From Actinobacteria bacterium OV320 (lineage in GTDB: Bacteria > Actinomycetota > Actinomycetes > Streptomycetales > Streptomycetaceae): 64,000 nucleotides of DNA. The notes beneath the pieces were generated by a model that was not told where the DNA came from, did not search any database, and saw nothing but the letters and a program-made list of their open reading frames with translations. The stretch covers positions 496,001 through 560,000 of the forward strand of contig LJCX01000030.1 in the NCBI GenBank assembly GCA_001298545.1. Direction: 5' to 3'. The position numbers were made by a program, and so were the translations under genes. Each line of letters begins with the position of its first letter. Position 1 is the stretch's first letter. Shown in pieces: positions 1 through 8,467 of this stretch.

Positions 1-269
1 GCCGCGAGGCGGTGCGGCTCCGGCACGAGAAGAGCGGCACACCGTACGTCGAAGTGCATGTCGCGACCCCGGTCGAGGTCTGCCGGGAGCGGGACGTGAA
101 GGGGCTGTACGCCCGGCAGGCCGCGGGCGCGCTGACCGGGCTGACGGGCGTCGACGACCCGTACGAGGCCCCGGTCGACCCCGAACTGGTCCTCACGACG
201 CAGGACCGGATACCGCCGGACTCGGCGGACGCGGTGTACGCGGTGCTGGCAGGTCGGGGGCTGGTGTGA
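1..269 (+). CDS. cysC: adenylylsulfate (APS) kinase, C-terminal part, cut by window edge
   Basis: The open frame runs in from the left edge (first full codon at base 3) and stops at 269. The visible ~89 residues match the C-terminal half of CysC: 'YVEVHVATPVEVCRERDVKG' corresponds to the strand plus ERDxKGLY motif, followed by GLTGVDDPYEAP and PELVL, the usual end of the family. APS kinase phosphorylates adenylylsulfate to PAPS in sulfate assimilation in the cytoplasm. The P-loop half lies outside the window, so activity cannot be judged. A GTG at 12 is internal to the conserved domain and is not the real start. Confidence 0.9.
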   Translation, partial: REAVRLRHEKSGTPYVEVHVATPVEVCRERDVKGLYARQAAGALTGLTGVDDPYEAPVDPELVLTTQDRIPPDSADAVYAVLAGRGLV

Positions 270-284
270 GCGCGGCGGTCCAAG

Positions 285-428
285 CTCACCTGCCCGGTCC
301 CGGGCCAGCTCGCATACCGGCTCCCGAATCGGCTCGCATACCGGCTCCCGAATCGGCTCACGTCCTGGCTCCCGAATCGGCTCACGTCCCGGCTCCCGAG
401 TCGGCTCACCTGCCGGCTCCTGGGTCGG
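285..428. repeat. six 24-bp tandem repeats downstream of cysC
   Basis: Six head-to-tail copies of a 24-bp unit (type copy at 309-332, CTCGCATACC then GGCTCCCGAATCGG) run from 285 to 428. The two best copies (309-332, 333-356) are identical; outer copies diverge by a few bases. There is no spacer between units, so this is not a CRISPR array. The unit length keeps frame and would encode a PAPESAH-type octapeptide, but no other coding support exists. The array sits between the ends of the convergent cysC and aryl-CoA monooxygenase genes. Confidence 0.85.
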
Positions 429-441
429 CCTCCCAAGCGCC

Positions 442-2829
442 TCAACTCGTAAGCGTCAAGCGGGGTTTGGGCGCGTCCGTGCGTCCGGTGCGCGGCGGCC
501 TGCTGCCCGCACGGTAGGGGGCGGGCCAGTCGGCGCCCGGGCCGGTGTAGCCCTGCTCGGCGGCGGCGTGCAGGGTCCAGTTCGGGTCGTAGAGGTGCGG
601 TCGGGCGAGGGCGCAGAGGTCCGTTCGGCCTGCCAGGATCAGCGAGTTGACGTCGTCCCAGGAGGAGATCGCGCCGACCGCGATCACGGGGACCCGTACC
701 TCGTGCCGGATCCGGTCCGCGAACGGTGTCTGGTACGAGCGGCCGAACTCGGGCCGTTCCTCGGCCACCACCTGGCCGGTCGACACATCGATCGCGTCGA
801 CGCCGTGCGCGGCGAAGGCGCGGGCGATCTCGACGGCGTCGTCGGCCGAAGTGCCGCCCTCGGCCCAGTCGGTGGCGGAGATCCGGACGGTCATCGGCCG
901 TTCCGCGGGCCACACCGCGCGGACCGCGTCGAAGACTTCCAGCGGGAAGCGCAGCCGCTTGGCGAGCGAGCCTCCGTAGGCGTCGGTTCGGCGGTTGGTC
1001 AGCGGGGAGAGGAAGCCGGACAGCAAGTAGCCGTGGGCGCAGTGCAGTTCGAGCAGGTCGAAGCCGGACCGGGCGGCACGCACGGCAGCCGCGGCGAACT
1101 CCTGGCGGAGGTCGGTGAGCTGGGCTCGGGTGAGGGCGCGGGGCAGTTGGCCGGCCGGCTTGTAGGGCAGCGGGGAGGCGGCCACGAGCGGCCAGTTGCC
1201 TTCGGACAGTGGTTCGTCCATCCCCTCCCACATCGGTCTCGTCGACCCCTTCCGCCCGGAGTGGCCGAGTTGGACGCCGATCGCGGTGCCGGGCGCCCGG
1301 TCGTGGACGAAGTCGGTGACGCGGCGCCAGGCGTCGGCCTGGCGGGCGGTGTAGAGCCCGGTGCAGCCGGGCGTGATGCGCCCCTCGGGGGACACGCACA
1401 CCATCTCGGTCATCACCAGTCCGGCTCCGCCGAGGGCGCGGGCGCCGAGGTGGACGAGATGGAAGTCGCCGGGCAGGCCGTCGGTGGCCGAGTACATGTC
1501 CATGGGCGAGACGACGACCCGGTTGCGCAGGGTCAGGCCGCGCAGCCGGAACGGGGTGAACATCGGGGGCGTGCCGGGCGGACAGCCGAACTCGCGCTCC
1601 ACGGCGTCGGTGAAGTGGGGGTCGCGCAGGCGCAGGTTGTCGTGGGTGACGCGGCGGCTGCGGGTGAGCAGGTTGAAGGCGAATCGGCGGGGCGGCTGGC
1701 CGAGGTAGAGGCCGATGTTCTCGAACCACTCCAGGCTGGCGCGGGCGGCCCGCTGGGTGGAGGCGACTACGGGCCTGCGCTCCTCCTCGTAAGCGGTCAA
1801 CGCGGCGCGCAGGTCGGGGTGTTCGTGCAGACAGGCCGCGAGCGCCAGGGCGTCCTCGACGGCGAGCTTGGTGCCCGAGCCGATGGAGAAGTGGGCGGTG
1901 TGGGCGGCGTCGCCCAGCAGGACGATGTTGCCGTGCGACCAGTGTTCGTTGACGACGGTCCGGAACGTGGTCCAGGTGGACTGGTTGGACCTGAGCGAGC
2001 GTCCGCCGAGGGCGTCCGCGAAGATCTTGGCGCAGCGCTCGACCGACTCCTGTTCGTCGAGTTCGTCGAAACCGGTTGCCCGCCATACCTCCTCGCGCAT
2101 CTCGACGATCACGGTCGAGGAGTCGGGCGCGTAGGGGTATCCGTGCAGTTGCATCACGCCGTGCGGGGTCTCGGCCACCTCGAAGCGGAAGGCGTCGAAG
2201 GCGAAGTCCGCGGCGAGCCAGATGTAGCGGCAGTGGTGGCCGGTCACCCGGGGGCGGAACACCTGGGCGTACGCCTCGCGGGTGGTGCTGTGCACGCCGT
2301 CGGCGGCGATGACGAGGTCGTACTCCTCCGCCAGCCGGGCCGGGTCCGGCGCTTCGGCGCGGAAGCGCAGGTCGACGCCGAGGGAGCGGCAGCGTTCGTG
2401 GAGGATCTCCAGGAGCCTGCGCCGGCCGAGGGCGGCGAAGCCGTGTCCGGTGGAGGTGTGCCGGCTGTTCCGGCGCACGATGTCGATGTCGTCCCAGCGG
2501 ACGAAGTCCTGCTGGAGGGCGGCGTAGACCTGCGGGTCTGCGTGTTCGATGCCGCCGAGGGTCTCGTCGGACAGGACGACCCCGAAGCCGAAGGTGTCGT
2601 CGGGGGCGTTGCGTTCCCACAGGGTGATCTCGCGGCCGGGATCGAGGCGTTTCAGCAGGGCCGCCGCGTAGAGACCGCCGGGGCCGCCGCCGATGACCGC
2701 GATGCGCCGGGGGTGGCCGGTGCCGTCGTGCGGCGGCGGGCCTCCTGCTGCCGGTCGCTGCCCGTCGTGGAGCCGCGGGCCGGTGCCGCCCGGTGCCGTG
2801 GACGCCGGTGTCCGCGCGTCGGTCGTCAT
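442..2829 (-). CDS. bifunctional aryl-CoA (salicylyl-/2-aminobenzoyl-CoA type) monooxygenase/reductase
   Basis: This 795-residue protein fuses two flavoprotein domains. Residues ~40-400 are a group A FAD monooxygenase: dinucleotide-binding GGGPGG near 47-52 and the GDAAHTAHFSIGSG flavin motif near 300. Residues ~420-780 are an old-yellow-enzyme (NADH:flavin oxidoreductase) barrel with LHCAHGYLLSGFLSP and NRRTDAYGGS. The same fusion occurs in Azoarcus 2-aminobenzoyl-CoA monooxygenase/reductase, while the N-terminal half resembles SdgC salicylyl-CoA 5-hydroxylase. It therefore probably dearomatises or hydroxylates an aromatic CoA thioester; the substrate is not decided by sequence. Its ATG overlaps the stop of the upstream enoyl-CoA hydratase (ATGA), showing translational coupling. 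Longer in-frame starts upstream lie inside that gene and are rejected. Confidence 0.85.
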   Translation of the reverse strand: MTTDARTPASTAPGGTGPRLHDGQRPAAGGPPPHDGTGHPRRIAVIGGGPGGLYAAALLKRLDPGREITLWERNAPDDTFGFGVVLSDETLGGIEHADPQVYAALQQDFVRWDDIDIVRRNSRHTSTGHGFAALGRRRLLEILHERCRSLGVDLRFRAEAPDPARLAEEYDLVIAADGVHSTTREAYAQVFRPRVTGHHCRYIWLAADFAFDAFRFEVAETPHGVMQLHGYPYAPDSSTVIVEMREEVWRATGFDELDEQESVERCAKIFADALGGRSLRSNQSTWTTFRTVVNEHWSHGNIVLLGDAAHTAHFSIGSGTKLAVEDALALAACLHEHPDLRAALTAYEEERRPVVASTQRAARASLEWFENIGLYLGQPPRRFAFNLLTRSRRVTHDNLRLRDPHFTDAVEREFGCPPGTPPMFTPFRLRGLTLRNRVVVSPMDMYSATDGLPGDFHLVHLGARALGGAGLVMTEMVCVSPEGRITPGCTGLYTARQADAWRRVTDFVHDRAPGTAIGVQLGHSGRKGSTRPMWEGMDEPLSEGNWPLVAASPLPYKPAGQLPRALTRAQLTDLRQEFAAAAVRAARSGFDLLELHCAHGYLLSGFLSPLTNRRTDAYGGSLAKRLRFPLEVFDAVRAVWPAERPMTVRISATDWAEGGTSADDAVEIARAFAAHGVDAIDVSTGQVVAEERPEFGRSYQTPFADRIRHEVRVPVIAVGAISSWDDVNSLILAGRTDLCALARPHLYDPNWTLHAAAEQGYTGPGADWPAPYRAGSRPPRTGRTDAPKPRLTLTS

Positions 2830-3659
2830 GGTCCCCGCCCCCGCCACTTCGGCGGTCGCTTCTGCGTGAACGCCTCGTGGAACTCGGCGTAGTCCTCGCC
2901 GTTCATGAGCAGTGCCTGGGTGGAGGCGTCCAGTTCGACGGACGCGGCGAGCGGCATGTCCAGTTCCGCGGTGAGGAGTGCCTTGGTCTGGGCGTACGCC
3001 AGTGCGGGTCCGTCGGCCAGGCGGCGGGCGAGTGCCTGGGCGGCCTCGTCGGAGCGGCCCTCGTCGGTCAGTTCGCTGATCAGGCCGATGCGCTCGGCCT
3101 CGGGGGCGCGGACCGGCTCTCCGAGCATGAGCAGCCGGGTGGCGTGGCCGAGGCCCACGACCCGGGGCAGCAGATAGGCGGCGCCCATGTCGCCGCCGGA
3201 GAGGCCGACGCGGGTGAAGAGGAACGCGAAGCGGGCGCTGGGGTCGGCGATCCGGAAGTCGGCGGCCAGGGCGAGGACCGCGCCGGCGCCCGCCGCCACG
3301 CCGTGCACGGCCGCGATGACCGGGAACGGGCACTCCCGGACGGCGCGCACGACCTGGCCGGTCATCCGGTTGAAGTCGAGGAGCCGGGCGGTGTCCATGC
3401 CGAGGGTGGCGCCGATGATCTCGTCGACGTCTCCGCCGGAGCAGAAGCCGCGGCCCTCGCCGGCCAGCACCAGGGCGCGGACCGACCGCTCCCGGGACAG
3501 CTCGGCGAGCAGATCGCGCAGGTCGGCGTAGGCGCCGAAGGTGAGGGCGTTGAGTTTCTCGGGACGGGCCAGGGTGACGGTGGCGATGCCGTCGGTGCGT
3601 TCGACGCGCAGGTGGTGCCAGTCGGAGGTGCGGGCGGCGGAGCCGGTGAAGGGACTCAT
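2826..3659 (-). CDS. enoyl-CoA hydratase/isomerase family protein
   Basis: A 277-residue crotonase-fold protein. The oxyanion-hole segment GEGRGFCSGGDVDEI and the AAVHGVAAGAGAVLALAADF helix are clear, and FLFTRVGLSGGDMGAAYLLP follows at the second conserved block. The start at 3659 is preceded by GAGGAGG at good spacing; an in-frame start 129 bp upstream lacks one and would run through the operator-like repeat. It forms a two-gene operon with the aryl-CoA monooxygenase/reductase, so it probably hydrates the ring-modified CoA ester in a beta-oxidation-like aromatic pathway. No ligase or thiolase is visible here, so the pathway must be completed elsewhere. Confidence 0.88.
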   Translation of the reverse strand: MSPFTGSAARTSDWHHLRVERTDGIATVTLARPEKLNALTFGAYADLRDLLAELSRERSVRALVLAGEGRGFCSGGDVDEIIGATLGMDTARLLDFNRMTGQVVRAVRECPFPVIAAVHGVAAGAGAVLALAADFRIADPSARFAFLFTRVGLSGGDMGAAYLLPRVVGLGHATRLLMLGEPVRAPEAERIGLISELTDEGRSDEAAQALARRLADGPALAYAQTKALLTAELDMPLAASVELDASTQALLMNGEDYAEFHEAFTQKRPPKWRGRGP

Positions 3660-3674
3660 CAGGGCGGCCTCCTC

Positions 3675-3713
3675 GACAGTCACTTCCGAAGTTATCACCT
3701 TCTCGTGACTGTC
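3675..3713 (-). promoter_or_regulatory. 9-bp inverted repeat in the promoter of the enoyl-CoA hydratase operon
   Basis: GACAGTCAC (3675-3683) and GTGACTGTC (3705-3713) are perfect inverted copies separated by 21 bp, starting 16 bp before the hydratase ATG. A smaller palindrome, ACTTC-C-GAAGT, lies between the arms. The spacing and position suit a TetR- or GntR-type operator for the aryl-CoA operon. No regulator gene is adjacent, so the binding protein is unknown. Confidence 0.5.
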
Positions 3714-3948
3714 GTCATGAGTACGCGATAGGGACCCCGGGAAGAATCGCTGTGTCACCGCACGGCATGTTCTCGTCACACACGTCACCGGTCGTCAATA
3801 ACGCGGTAACAACGGGATCAGGTGCGCGAGAGGGACCGTTGACCCGGGTAAGTCGCCGGGCAGGGGCCGAAGGTCCCGTACGGCGCCCGACGAGCGCCTC
3901 TGCCGGAGGCCGCCGTACCATTCCTGAAGTTGAAAGCAGGGCCACCTG

Positions 3949-4434
3949 ATGTCGATCATCGGAACCTGCGCCATGAACGGACTCGCCTTGTACGAACGCC
4001 CCTCCGAGCCGGCCGCCTCCTGGCGGATCGCGCTGCCGCACTCCGCCGCGGCCGTGCCGGTGGCCCGTGCTCTGGTCCGAACGGCGCTGGCCGAGCTGAA
4101 GCACGGGGCGGACAGCGACACCGCGGAGCTGCTCACCGCCGAGCTGGTGGCGAACGCCGTGGAGCACACCGCCGGGGACGCTCCGATAGAGCTGGTGGTG
4201 GAGCTGCAGCCGACCGGCTGCCAGGTCGAGGTGCACGACCCCGACCCGGTGCCGCCCGGCGATCTCACCCGGCCTTCCGGGGAGGAGCCCGACCCCTGGC
4301 AGGAGCACGGGCGCGGGCTGCTGCTCATCCGCACCCTCAGCTCGTCCTGCGGACACCGGCCCACCGAGCAGGGCAAGGCGGTGTGGTTCAGGCTGGCCGC
4401 CGTTCCGGCGCAGTGGCGCCCGCACCCGGCGTGA
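3949..4434 (+). CDS. small Bergerat-fold ATP-binding protein (RsbW-like anti-sigma/HATPase type)
   Basis: 161 residues forming a stand-alone histidine-kinase-like ATPase domain. The N box is ELVANAVEHT (about residues 64-73), the G1 box VHDPDP and the G2 box HGRGLLLI; there is no dimerisation/phosphoacceptor domain. Streptomyces encode dozens of such proteins, several of which act as anti-sigma factors or partner-switch kinases. No sigma factor or STAS antagonist is adjacent, so no partner can be named. An in-frame ATG at 3973 is an alternative start. The gene is divergent from the enoyl-CoA hydratase operon. Confidence 0.85.
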   Translation: MSIIGTCAMNGLALYERPSEPAASWRIALPHSAAAVPVARALVRTALAELKHGADSDTAELLTAELVANAVEHTAGDAPIELVVELQPTGCQVEVHDPDPVPPGDLTRPSGEEPDPWQEHGRGLLLIRTLSSSCGHRPTEQGKAVWFRLAAVPAQWRPHPA

Positions 4435-4521
4435 CGTCGGCCGCATCCGGCCGCGACGGGCGCGCCCCGCGCGAGCCGTGAGCCGTCAGCCGTCAGCCGT
4501 CGACCATGAGTCGCGGCGCCC

Positions 4522-4647
4522 GTGGCGAGCGTGACGGCTGTGGCGAGCGTGAGGGCTGTGGCGAGCGTGACGGCTGTGGCGAGCGTGACGGCTGTGGCGG
4601 GCGTGAGGGCTGTGGCGGGCGTGAGGGCTGTGGCGGGCGTGGCGCGT
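4522..4647. repeat. seven 18-bp tandem repeats downstream of argF
   Basis: Seven contiguous 18-bp units (GTGGCGAGCGTGACGGCT with A/G and C/G variants) fill 4522-4647, directly after the stop of argF and before the end of the convergent ATP-binding protein gene. The last unit is degenerate. A shorter CAGCCGT triplication lies just before it (about 4485-4501). There are no spacers, hence no CRISPR. The variants between units suggest slippage growth, useful as a VNTR-type marker. Confidence 0.88.
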
Positions 4648-4664
4648 GAGTCCGGGCCGCTCGC

Positions 4665-5678
4665 TCAGGCGAGCGTGGCCACCAGTACGGCCTTGATCGT
4701 GTGCAGGCGGTTCTCCGCCTCGTCGAAGACGACCGAGTGGGCCGACTCGAACACCTCGTCCGTCACCTCGAGGGAGTCCAGGCCGTGGGTCTCGTGGATC
4801 TCGCGGCCGACCTTGGTGCCGAGGTCGTGGAAGGCCGGGAGGCAGTGCAGGAACTTGACGTCCGGGTTGCCGGTGGCGCGCAGGACGTCCATGGTCACGG
4901 CGTACGGGCCGAGGGCGGCGATCCGCTCGTCCCAGACCTCCTTGGGCTCCCCCATGGAGACCCACACGTCGGTGGCGACGAAGTCGGCGCCCGCGACGCC
5001 CTCGGCGAGGTCCTCGGTGAGCAGGATCGCGGCCCCGGAGCCCTCGGCCAGCTTGCGGGCCTGCGCGATCACCTCGCCGGCGGGCCAGTACTCCTTCGGC
5101 GCGACGATACGGACGTCCATGCCGAGCAGGGCGCCGGTGACCAGGTAGGAGTTGCCCATGTTGAAGCGCGCGTCGCCGAGGTAGGCGAGGACGAAACGGT
5201 CGTCCCCGAGGTTCTTGGCGCAGTGCTCGGTCATCGTGAGCACGTCGGCGAGCATCTGGGTGGGGTGCCAGTCGTCGGTGAGGCCGTTGAAGACGGGCAC
5301 GCCCGCGTGGGCGGCGAGCTCCTCGACCTTCTGCTGGCTGGACCCGCGGTACTCGATGCCGTCGTACATCCGGCCCAGCACCCGGGCGGTGTCCTTCACC
5401 GACTCCTTGTGGCCGATCTGGGAGCCGGAGGGGTCGAGGTAGGTGGTGGAGGCGCCCTGGTCGGCGGCGGCGACCTCGAACGCGCAGCGGGTGCGCGTCG
5501 AGGTCTTCTCGAAGATCAGGGCGATGTTCTTGCCGCGCAGGTGCTGGACCTCGGTCCCGGCCTTCTTGGCGGCCTTCAGCTCGGCGGCCAGCTCGATCAG
5601 GCCGCGGAACTCCTCCTCGGTGAAGTCCAGCTCCTTGAGGAAGTGGCGGCCGGCGAGGGCGGTCGGGACTGTCGCCAT
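4665..5678 (-). CDS. argF: ornithine carbamoyltransferase
   Basis: 337 residues, the family's normal length. Carbamoyl-phosphate motif STRTR (residues 60-64), HPTQ (138-141) and the HCLP ornithine-site loop are all present, so the enzyme should be active, converting ornithine plus carbamoyl phosphate to citrulline. The start at 5678 has GGAG upstream; an in-frame start 81 bp further up lacks support. It follows arcA on the same strand with a 208-bp gap holding a candidate ARG box, so it may have its own promoter. Next to arginine deiminase it could also work in the catabolic (ArcB) direction; sequence alone does not separate ArgF from ArcB. Confidence 0.92.
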   Translation of the reverse strand: MATVPTALAGRHFLKELDFTEEEFRGLIELAAELKAAKKAGTEVQHLRGKNIALIFEKTSTRTRCAFEVAAADQGASTTYLDPSGSQIGHKESVKDTARVLGRMYDGIEYRGSSQQKVEELAAHAGVPVFNGLTDDWHPTQMLADVLTMTEHCAKNLGDDRFVLAYLGDARFNMGNSYLVTGALLGMDVRIVAPKEYWPAGEVIAQARKLAEGSGAAILLTEDLAEGVAGADFVATDVWVSMGEPKEVWDERIAALGPYAVTMDVLRATGNPDVKFLHCLPAFHDLGTKVGREIHETHGLDSLEVTDEVFESAHSVVFDEAENRLHTIKAVLVATLA

Positions 5679-5745
5679 GGGGGTCGCTCCAGAAGTGCGG
5701 TGAAGAGATGCAGTGCACGGACTGCGACGGGAAAGGACCCTCGGA

Positions 5746-5775
5746 AGTCTATACGACACCCAGCATTTTTATACA
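5746..5775 (-). promoter_or_regulatory. candidate argF promoter with ARG box
   Basis: On the minus strand, bases 5775-5762 read TGTATAAAAATGCT. This matches the core of the ARG operator known for Bacillus AhrC (TGAATAAAAATKCA) at all but a couple of positions, and stands out as an A/T run in very GC-rich DNA. Eight bases downstream, TATAGACT (5753-5746) could be the -10 element. The site is ~70-95 bp before the argF start and fits repression by the arginine repressor ArgR. Confidence 0.55.
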
Positions 5776-5886
5776 GACACCCGAGCGACACCCGTACGCC
5801 CATACGGTCATACGCCCACACGACCAGACGGCCAGACGCCTGACGCCTGACGGCACGCATCCGGCACGCCCACCCCCACAGCACGC

Positions 5887-7110
5887 CTATACGGCACTCC
5901 GTTCGACCGGGCAGCTCATGCAGCGCGGTCCGCCCCTCCCCCGGCCCAGCTCGCTGCCGGGGATCTCGATCACCTCGATGCCCTGTTTGCGCAGATGGGT
6001 GTTGGTGGTGACGTTGCGCTCGTAGGCGACGACCACGCCCGGCTCCACGGCGAGGACGTTGCAGCCGTCGTCCCACTGCTCGCGCTCGGCCGCGTGGACG
6101 TCCTGGGTGGCGGTGAGCACCCGGATCTCGCTCAGGCCGAGGGCGGCGGCGATCGCGCGGTGCATGTGCTCCGGCGGATGGTCGGTCACCTTCAGCTCCT
6201 TCTCGCCGACGCCCGGCTCGATGGTGTACGAGCGGAGCATGCCGAGGCCCGCGTACTGGGTGAAGGTGTCGCCGTCGACCATCGTCATCACGGTGTCGAG
6301 GTGCATGAAGGCGCGCCGCTTCGGCATGTCTAGGGCCACGATGGTCTCGGCCGAGCCCGCCGCGAACAGCTTGTGGGCGAGCATCTCGACAGCCTGCGGA
6401 GTGGTGCGCTCGCTCATGCCGATCAGCACGGCGCCGTTGCCGATGACGAGGACGTCACCGCCCTCGATGGTGGACGGATAGTCCGCCTGCCCCTCGGACC
6501 AGACGCGGAACGTTTCGCCGCGGAACAGGGGGTGGTGCCGGTAGATCGCCTCGAAGTGGACGGTCTCGCGCTGCCGGGCCGGCCAACGCATGGCGTTGAT
6601 CGCGACACCGTCGTAGATCCAGGCGGAGGTGTCCCGGGTGAAGAGGTGGTTGGGGAGGGGGTCGAGGAGGAAGTCGTCGAGGTCCATGACGTGGAAGCGC
6701 ACGGACGTCGGTTCGGGATGCGCTTCCAGAAACTCCCTCTTGGTCATGCCGCCGACGAGGGCCTCCACCAGTTCCGGGGCGGGGAGCGTCTCGAAAGCGG
6801 CGCGGAGGTGGTCGGTGGCGAGCACCCCGTACTCCTTCTCGTCGAAGACGCGGTCCAGGACGAGCGCTCGGGCCGCCGGGATCTCCAGGGCCTCGGTGAG
6901 CAGGTCGCCGAAGAGATGTACGGCGACACCGCGGTCGCGCAGTACGTCGGCGAACCCGTCGTGCTCGGCGCGCGCCCGGCGCACCCACAGCACGTCGTCG
7001 AAGAGAAGTGCGTCCTTGTTGCTGGGGGTGAGCCTTTTGAGCTCGAGATCCGGCCGGTGAAGGATGACGCGGCGCAGCCGCCCGGCCTCGGAGTCGACAT
7101 GGAATCCCAT
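5887..7110 (-). CDS. arcA: arginine deiminase
   Basis: 407 residues. FTRDTSAWIYDG, EGGDVLVIG and HLDTVMTMVD carry the guanidinium-binding Asp/Glu and the catalytic His-Asp, and the C-terminal RCMSCP contains the nucleophile at about Cys400. The enzyme hydrolyses arginine to citrulline and ammonia; with argF downstream this gives a short arginine-citrulline-ornithine module, but no carbamate kinase or antiporter is present here. The start at 7110 is preceded by GGATGGAG; an ATG 33 bp upstream is possible. It is divergent from the SPFH operon. Confidence 0.93.
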   Translation of the reverse strand: MGFHVDSEAGRLRRVILHRPDLELKRLTPSNKDALLFDDVLWVRRARAEHDGFADVLRDRGVAVHLFGDLLTEALEIPAARALVLDRVFDEKEYGVLATDHLRAAFETLPAPELVEALVGGMTKREFLEAHPEPTSVRFHVMDLDDFLLDPLPNHLFTRDTSAWIYDGVAINAMRWPARQRETVHFEAIYRHHPLFRGETFRVWSEGQADYPSTIEGGDVLVIGNGAVLIGMSERTTPQAVEMLAHKLFAAGSAETIVALDMPKRRAFMHLDTVMTMVDGDTFTQYAGLGMLRSYTIEPGVGEKELKVTDHPPEHMHRAIAAALGLSEIRVLTATQDVHAAEREQWDDGCNVLAVEPGVVVAYERNVTTNTHLRKQGIEVIEIPGSELGRGRGGPRCMSCPVERSAV

Positions 7111-7220
7111 GTCTCCATCCTGACCATCAAGGACCGCCTTCACCCCCTACTGGACCGTTTCCGCACGAGCTTGTTCCCGCCCTCGTCGTCCTCCACCACC
7201 TCCCACCCGTTCTCGTCCTC

Positions 7221-7250
7221 TTGACGACAACGGGAACACGCGACTATCGT
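7221..7250 (+). promoter_or_regulatory. likely vegetative promoter for the SPFH/NAD-kinase-like operon
   Basis: TTGACG (7221-7226) is followed after 18 bp by TATCGT (7245-7250), close to the HrdB consensus, and lies 48 bp before the SPFH start. GAGGGGGG sits at a normal ribosome-binding distance before ATG 7298. Confidence 0.5.
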
Positions 7251-7297
7251 TTCCCTTATCGTCGCACTGACGAGAAATGGAACGAGGGGGGTCTCTC

Positions 7298-8467
7298 ATG
7301 GCCGACATCACCCGGCGCCTGGGCTGGCGCCATCTGCGGGGCGCACCGACGGCGCATGTGCGCCACCACCGCTCCGGCAAGCTGGCGCACGACGGTCCCG
7401 GGCTCAGCTTCTGGTTCCGCTCGCTGAGCGCGGCGCTCTCCGAAGTGCCGGTGGACGACCGCGAGTTGGCGATGACCTTCCACGCCCGGACGGTCGACTT
7501 CCAGGACGTGACGGTGCAGGCGACCGTGACCTACCGGATCAGCGACCCGGCTGTCGCCGCCGCCCGCCTCGACTTCTCCATCGACCCCGACACGGGGATC
7601 TGGCGCAGTGCGCCCCTGGAACAGCTCGGCACCCTGCTGACGGAGACGGCACAGCAGCACGCACTGGACGTCCTGGCGCGTACGTCCCTGGCGTCAGCGC
7701 TGGTGGACGGCGTGAAGTCGGTACGGGAGCGGGTCGCGGCGGGGCTGGCGGCGGAGCCGCGACTGCCGGCCACGGGCATCGAGATCGTGGCCGTGCGGGT
7801 CGTCGCGCTGCGTCCGGAACCGGAGGTGGAGCGGGCGCTGCGCACCCCGGCGCGTGAGCAGATCCAGCAGGAGGCCGACCGGGCGACGTACGAGCGCCGG
7901 GCGGTGGCCGTCGAGCGGGAGCGGACGATCGCCGAGAACGAGCTGGCCAGCCAGATCGAACTGGCCCGCCGTGAGGAGCAGTTGGTCGAGCAACGCGGTA
8001 CGAACACCCGTCGCGAGGCGGAGGAGAACGCGGCGGCGGACAAGGTACGGGCGGAGGCGGAAGCCTCCCGGTCCGTGCGGCTCGCGGAGGCGGAGGCCGC
8101 GCGGTCGGTCAAGCTGGCGGAGGCGGAGGCCTCCAAGCAGGTGCGGCTGGCGGACGCCGAGGCACAGCGCTCGGAGCGGCTGACCCTGGCGGAGGCGGCG
8201 CGCACGGTCCGGCTCGCGAAGGCGGAGGCGGCTCGCTCGGTCCAGCTCGCCCACGCCGAGGCCCAGGCGGCACGTGAGGTCGGCGAGGCGCGGGCCCAGG
8301 CGCAGGCGGCCTGGCTGCGCGTGCACGGGGACGTGGACGTGGCGACCCTGCACGCCCTCACCGGGACGCGTCTGGCCGAGAACCTGCCGCACATCGACAG
8401 CGTGACGATCTCGCCGGACGTCCTCACCGGGCTCCTGTCGAAGCTCGGCGCCGGGGACCGGGAGTGA
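7298..8467 (+). CDS. SPFH/band-7 domain protein with long hendecad coiled coil
   Basis: 389 residues. The first ~185 form an SPFH (stomatin/prohibitin/flotillin) domain: 'VTVQATVTYRISDPAVAA' followed by LDVLARTSLASALVDG and GIEIVAVRVVALRPEPEVERAL. From ~195 to ~350 it is almost all Ala/Glu/Arg and repeats an 11-residue unit of the type AEAEAARSVKL at least six times, a flotillin-like coiled coil. No transmembrane segment is visible, so membrane attachment would be through the N-terminus or a partner. ATG 7298 has a strong GAGGGGGG; an ATG 21 bp upstream does not. Its GTGA end overlaps the next gene, so the two are translated together. Confidence 0.85.
   Translation: MADITRRLGWRHLRGAPTAHVRHHRSGKLAHDGPGLSFWFRSLSAALSEVPVDDRELAMTFHARTVDFQDVTVQATVTYRISDPAVAAARLDFSIDPDTGIWRSAPLEQLGTLLTETAQQHALDVLARTSLASALVDGVKSVRERVAAGLAAEPRLPATGIEIVAVRVVALRPEPEVERALRTPAREQIQQEADRATYERRAVAVERERTIAENELASQIELARREEQLVEQRGTNTRREAEENAAADKVRAEAEASRSVRLAEAEAARSVKLAEAEASKQVRLADAEAQRSERLTLAEAARTVRLAKAEAARSVQLAHAEAQAAREVGEARAQAQAAWLRVHGDVDVATLHALTGTRLAENLPHIDSVTISPDVLTGLLSKLGAGDRE

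Noticed and set aside
285..428. CRISPR array
   Set aside because: Units are contiguous with no spacers, and no cas genes are in the window.
266..517. 83-codon frame with PAPESAH repeats
   Set aside because: It is produced only by the in-frame 24-bp tandem repeat; no ribosome binding site, domain or other coding signal.
568..2892. 774-codon plus-strand frame
   Set aside because: Antisense to the aryl-CoA monooxygenase, whose family motifs are unmistakable; high GC opens such shadow frames.
4522..4647. CRISPR array
   Set aside because: 18-bp units without spacers.
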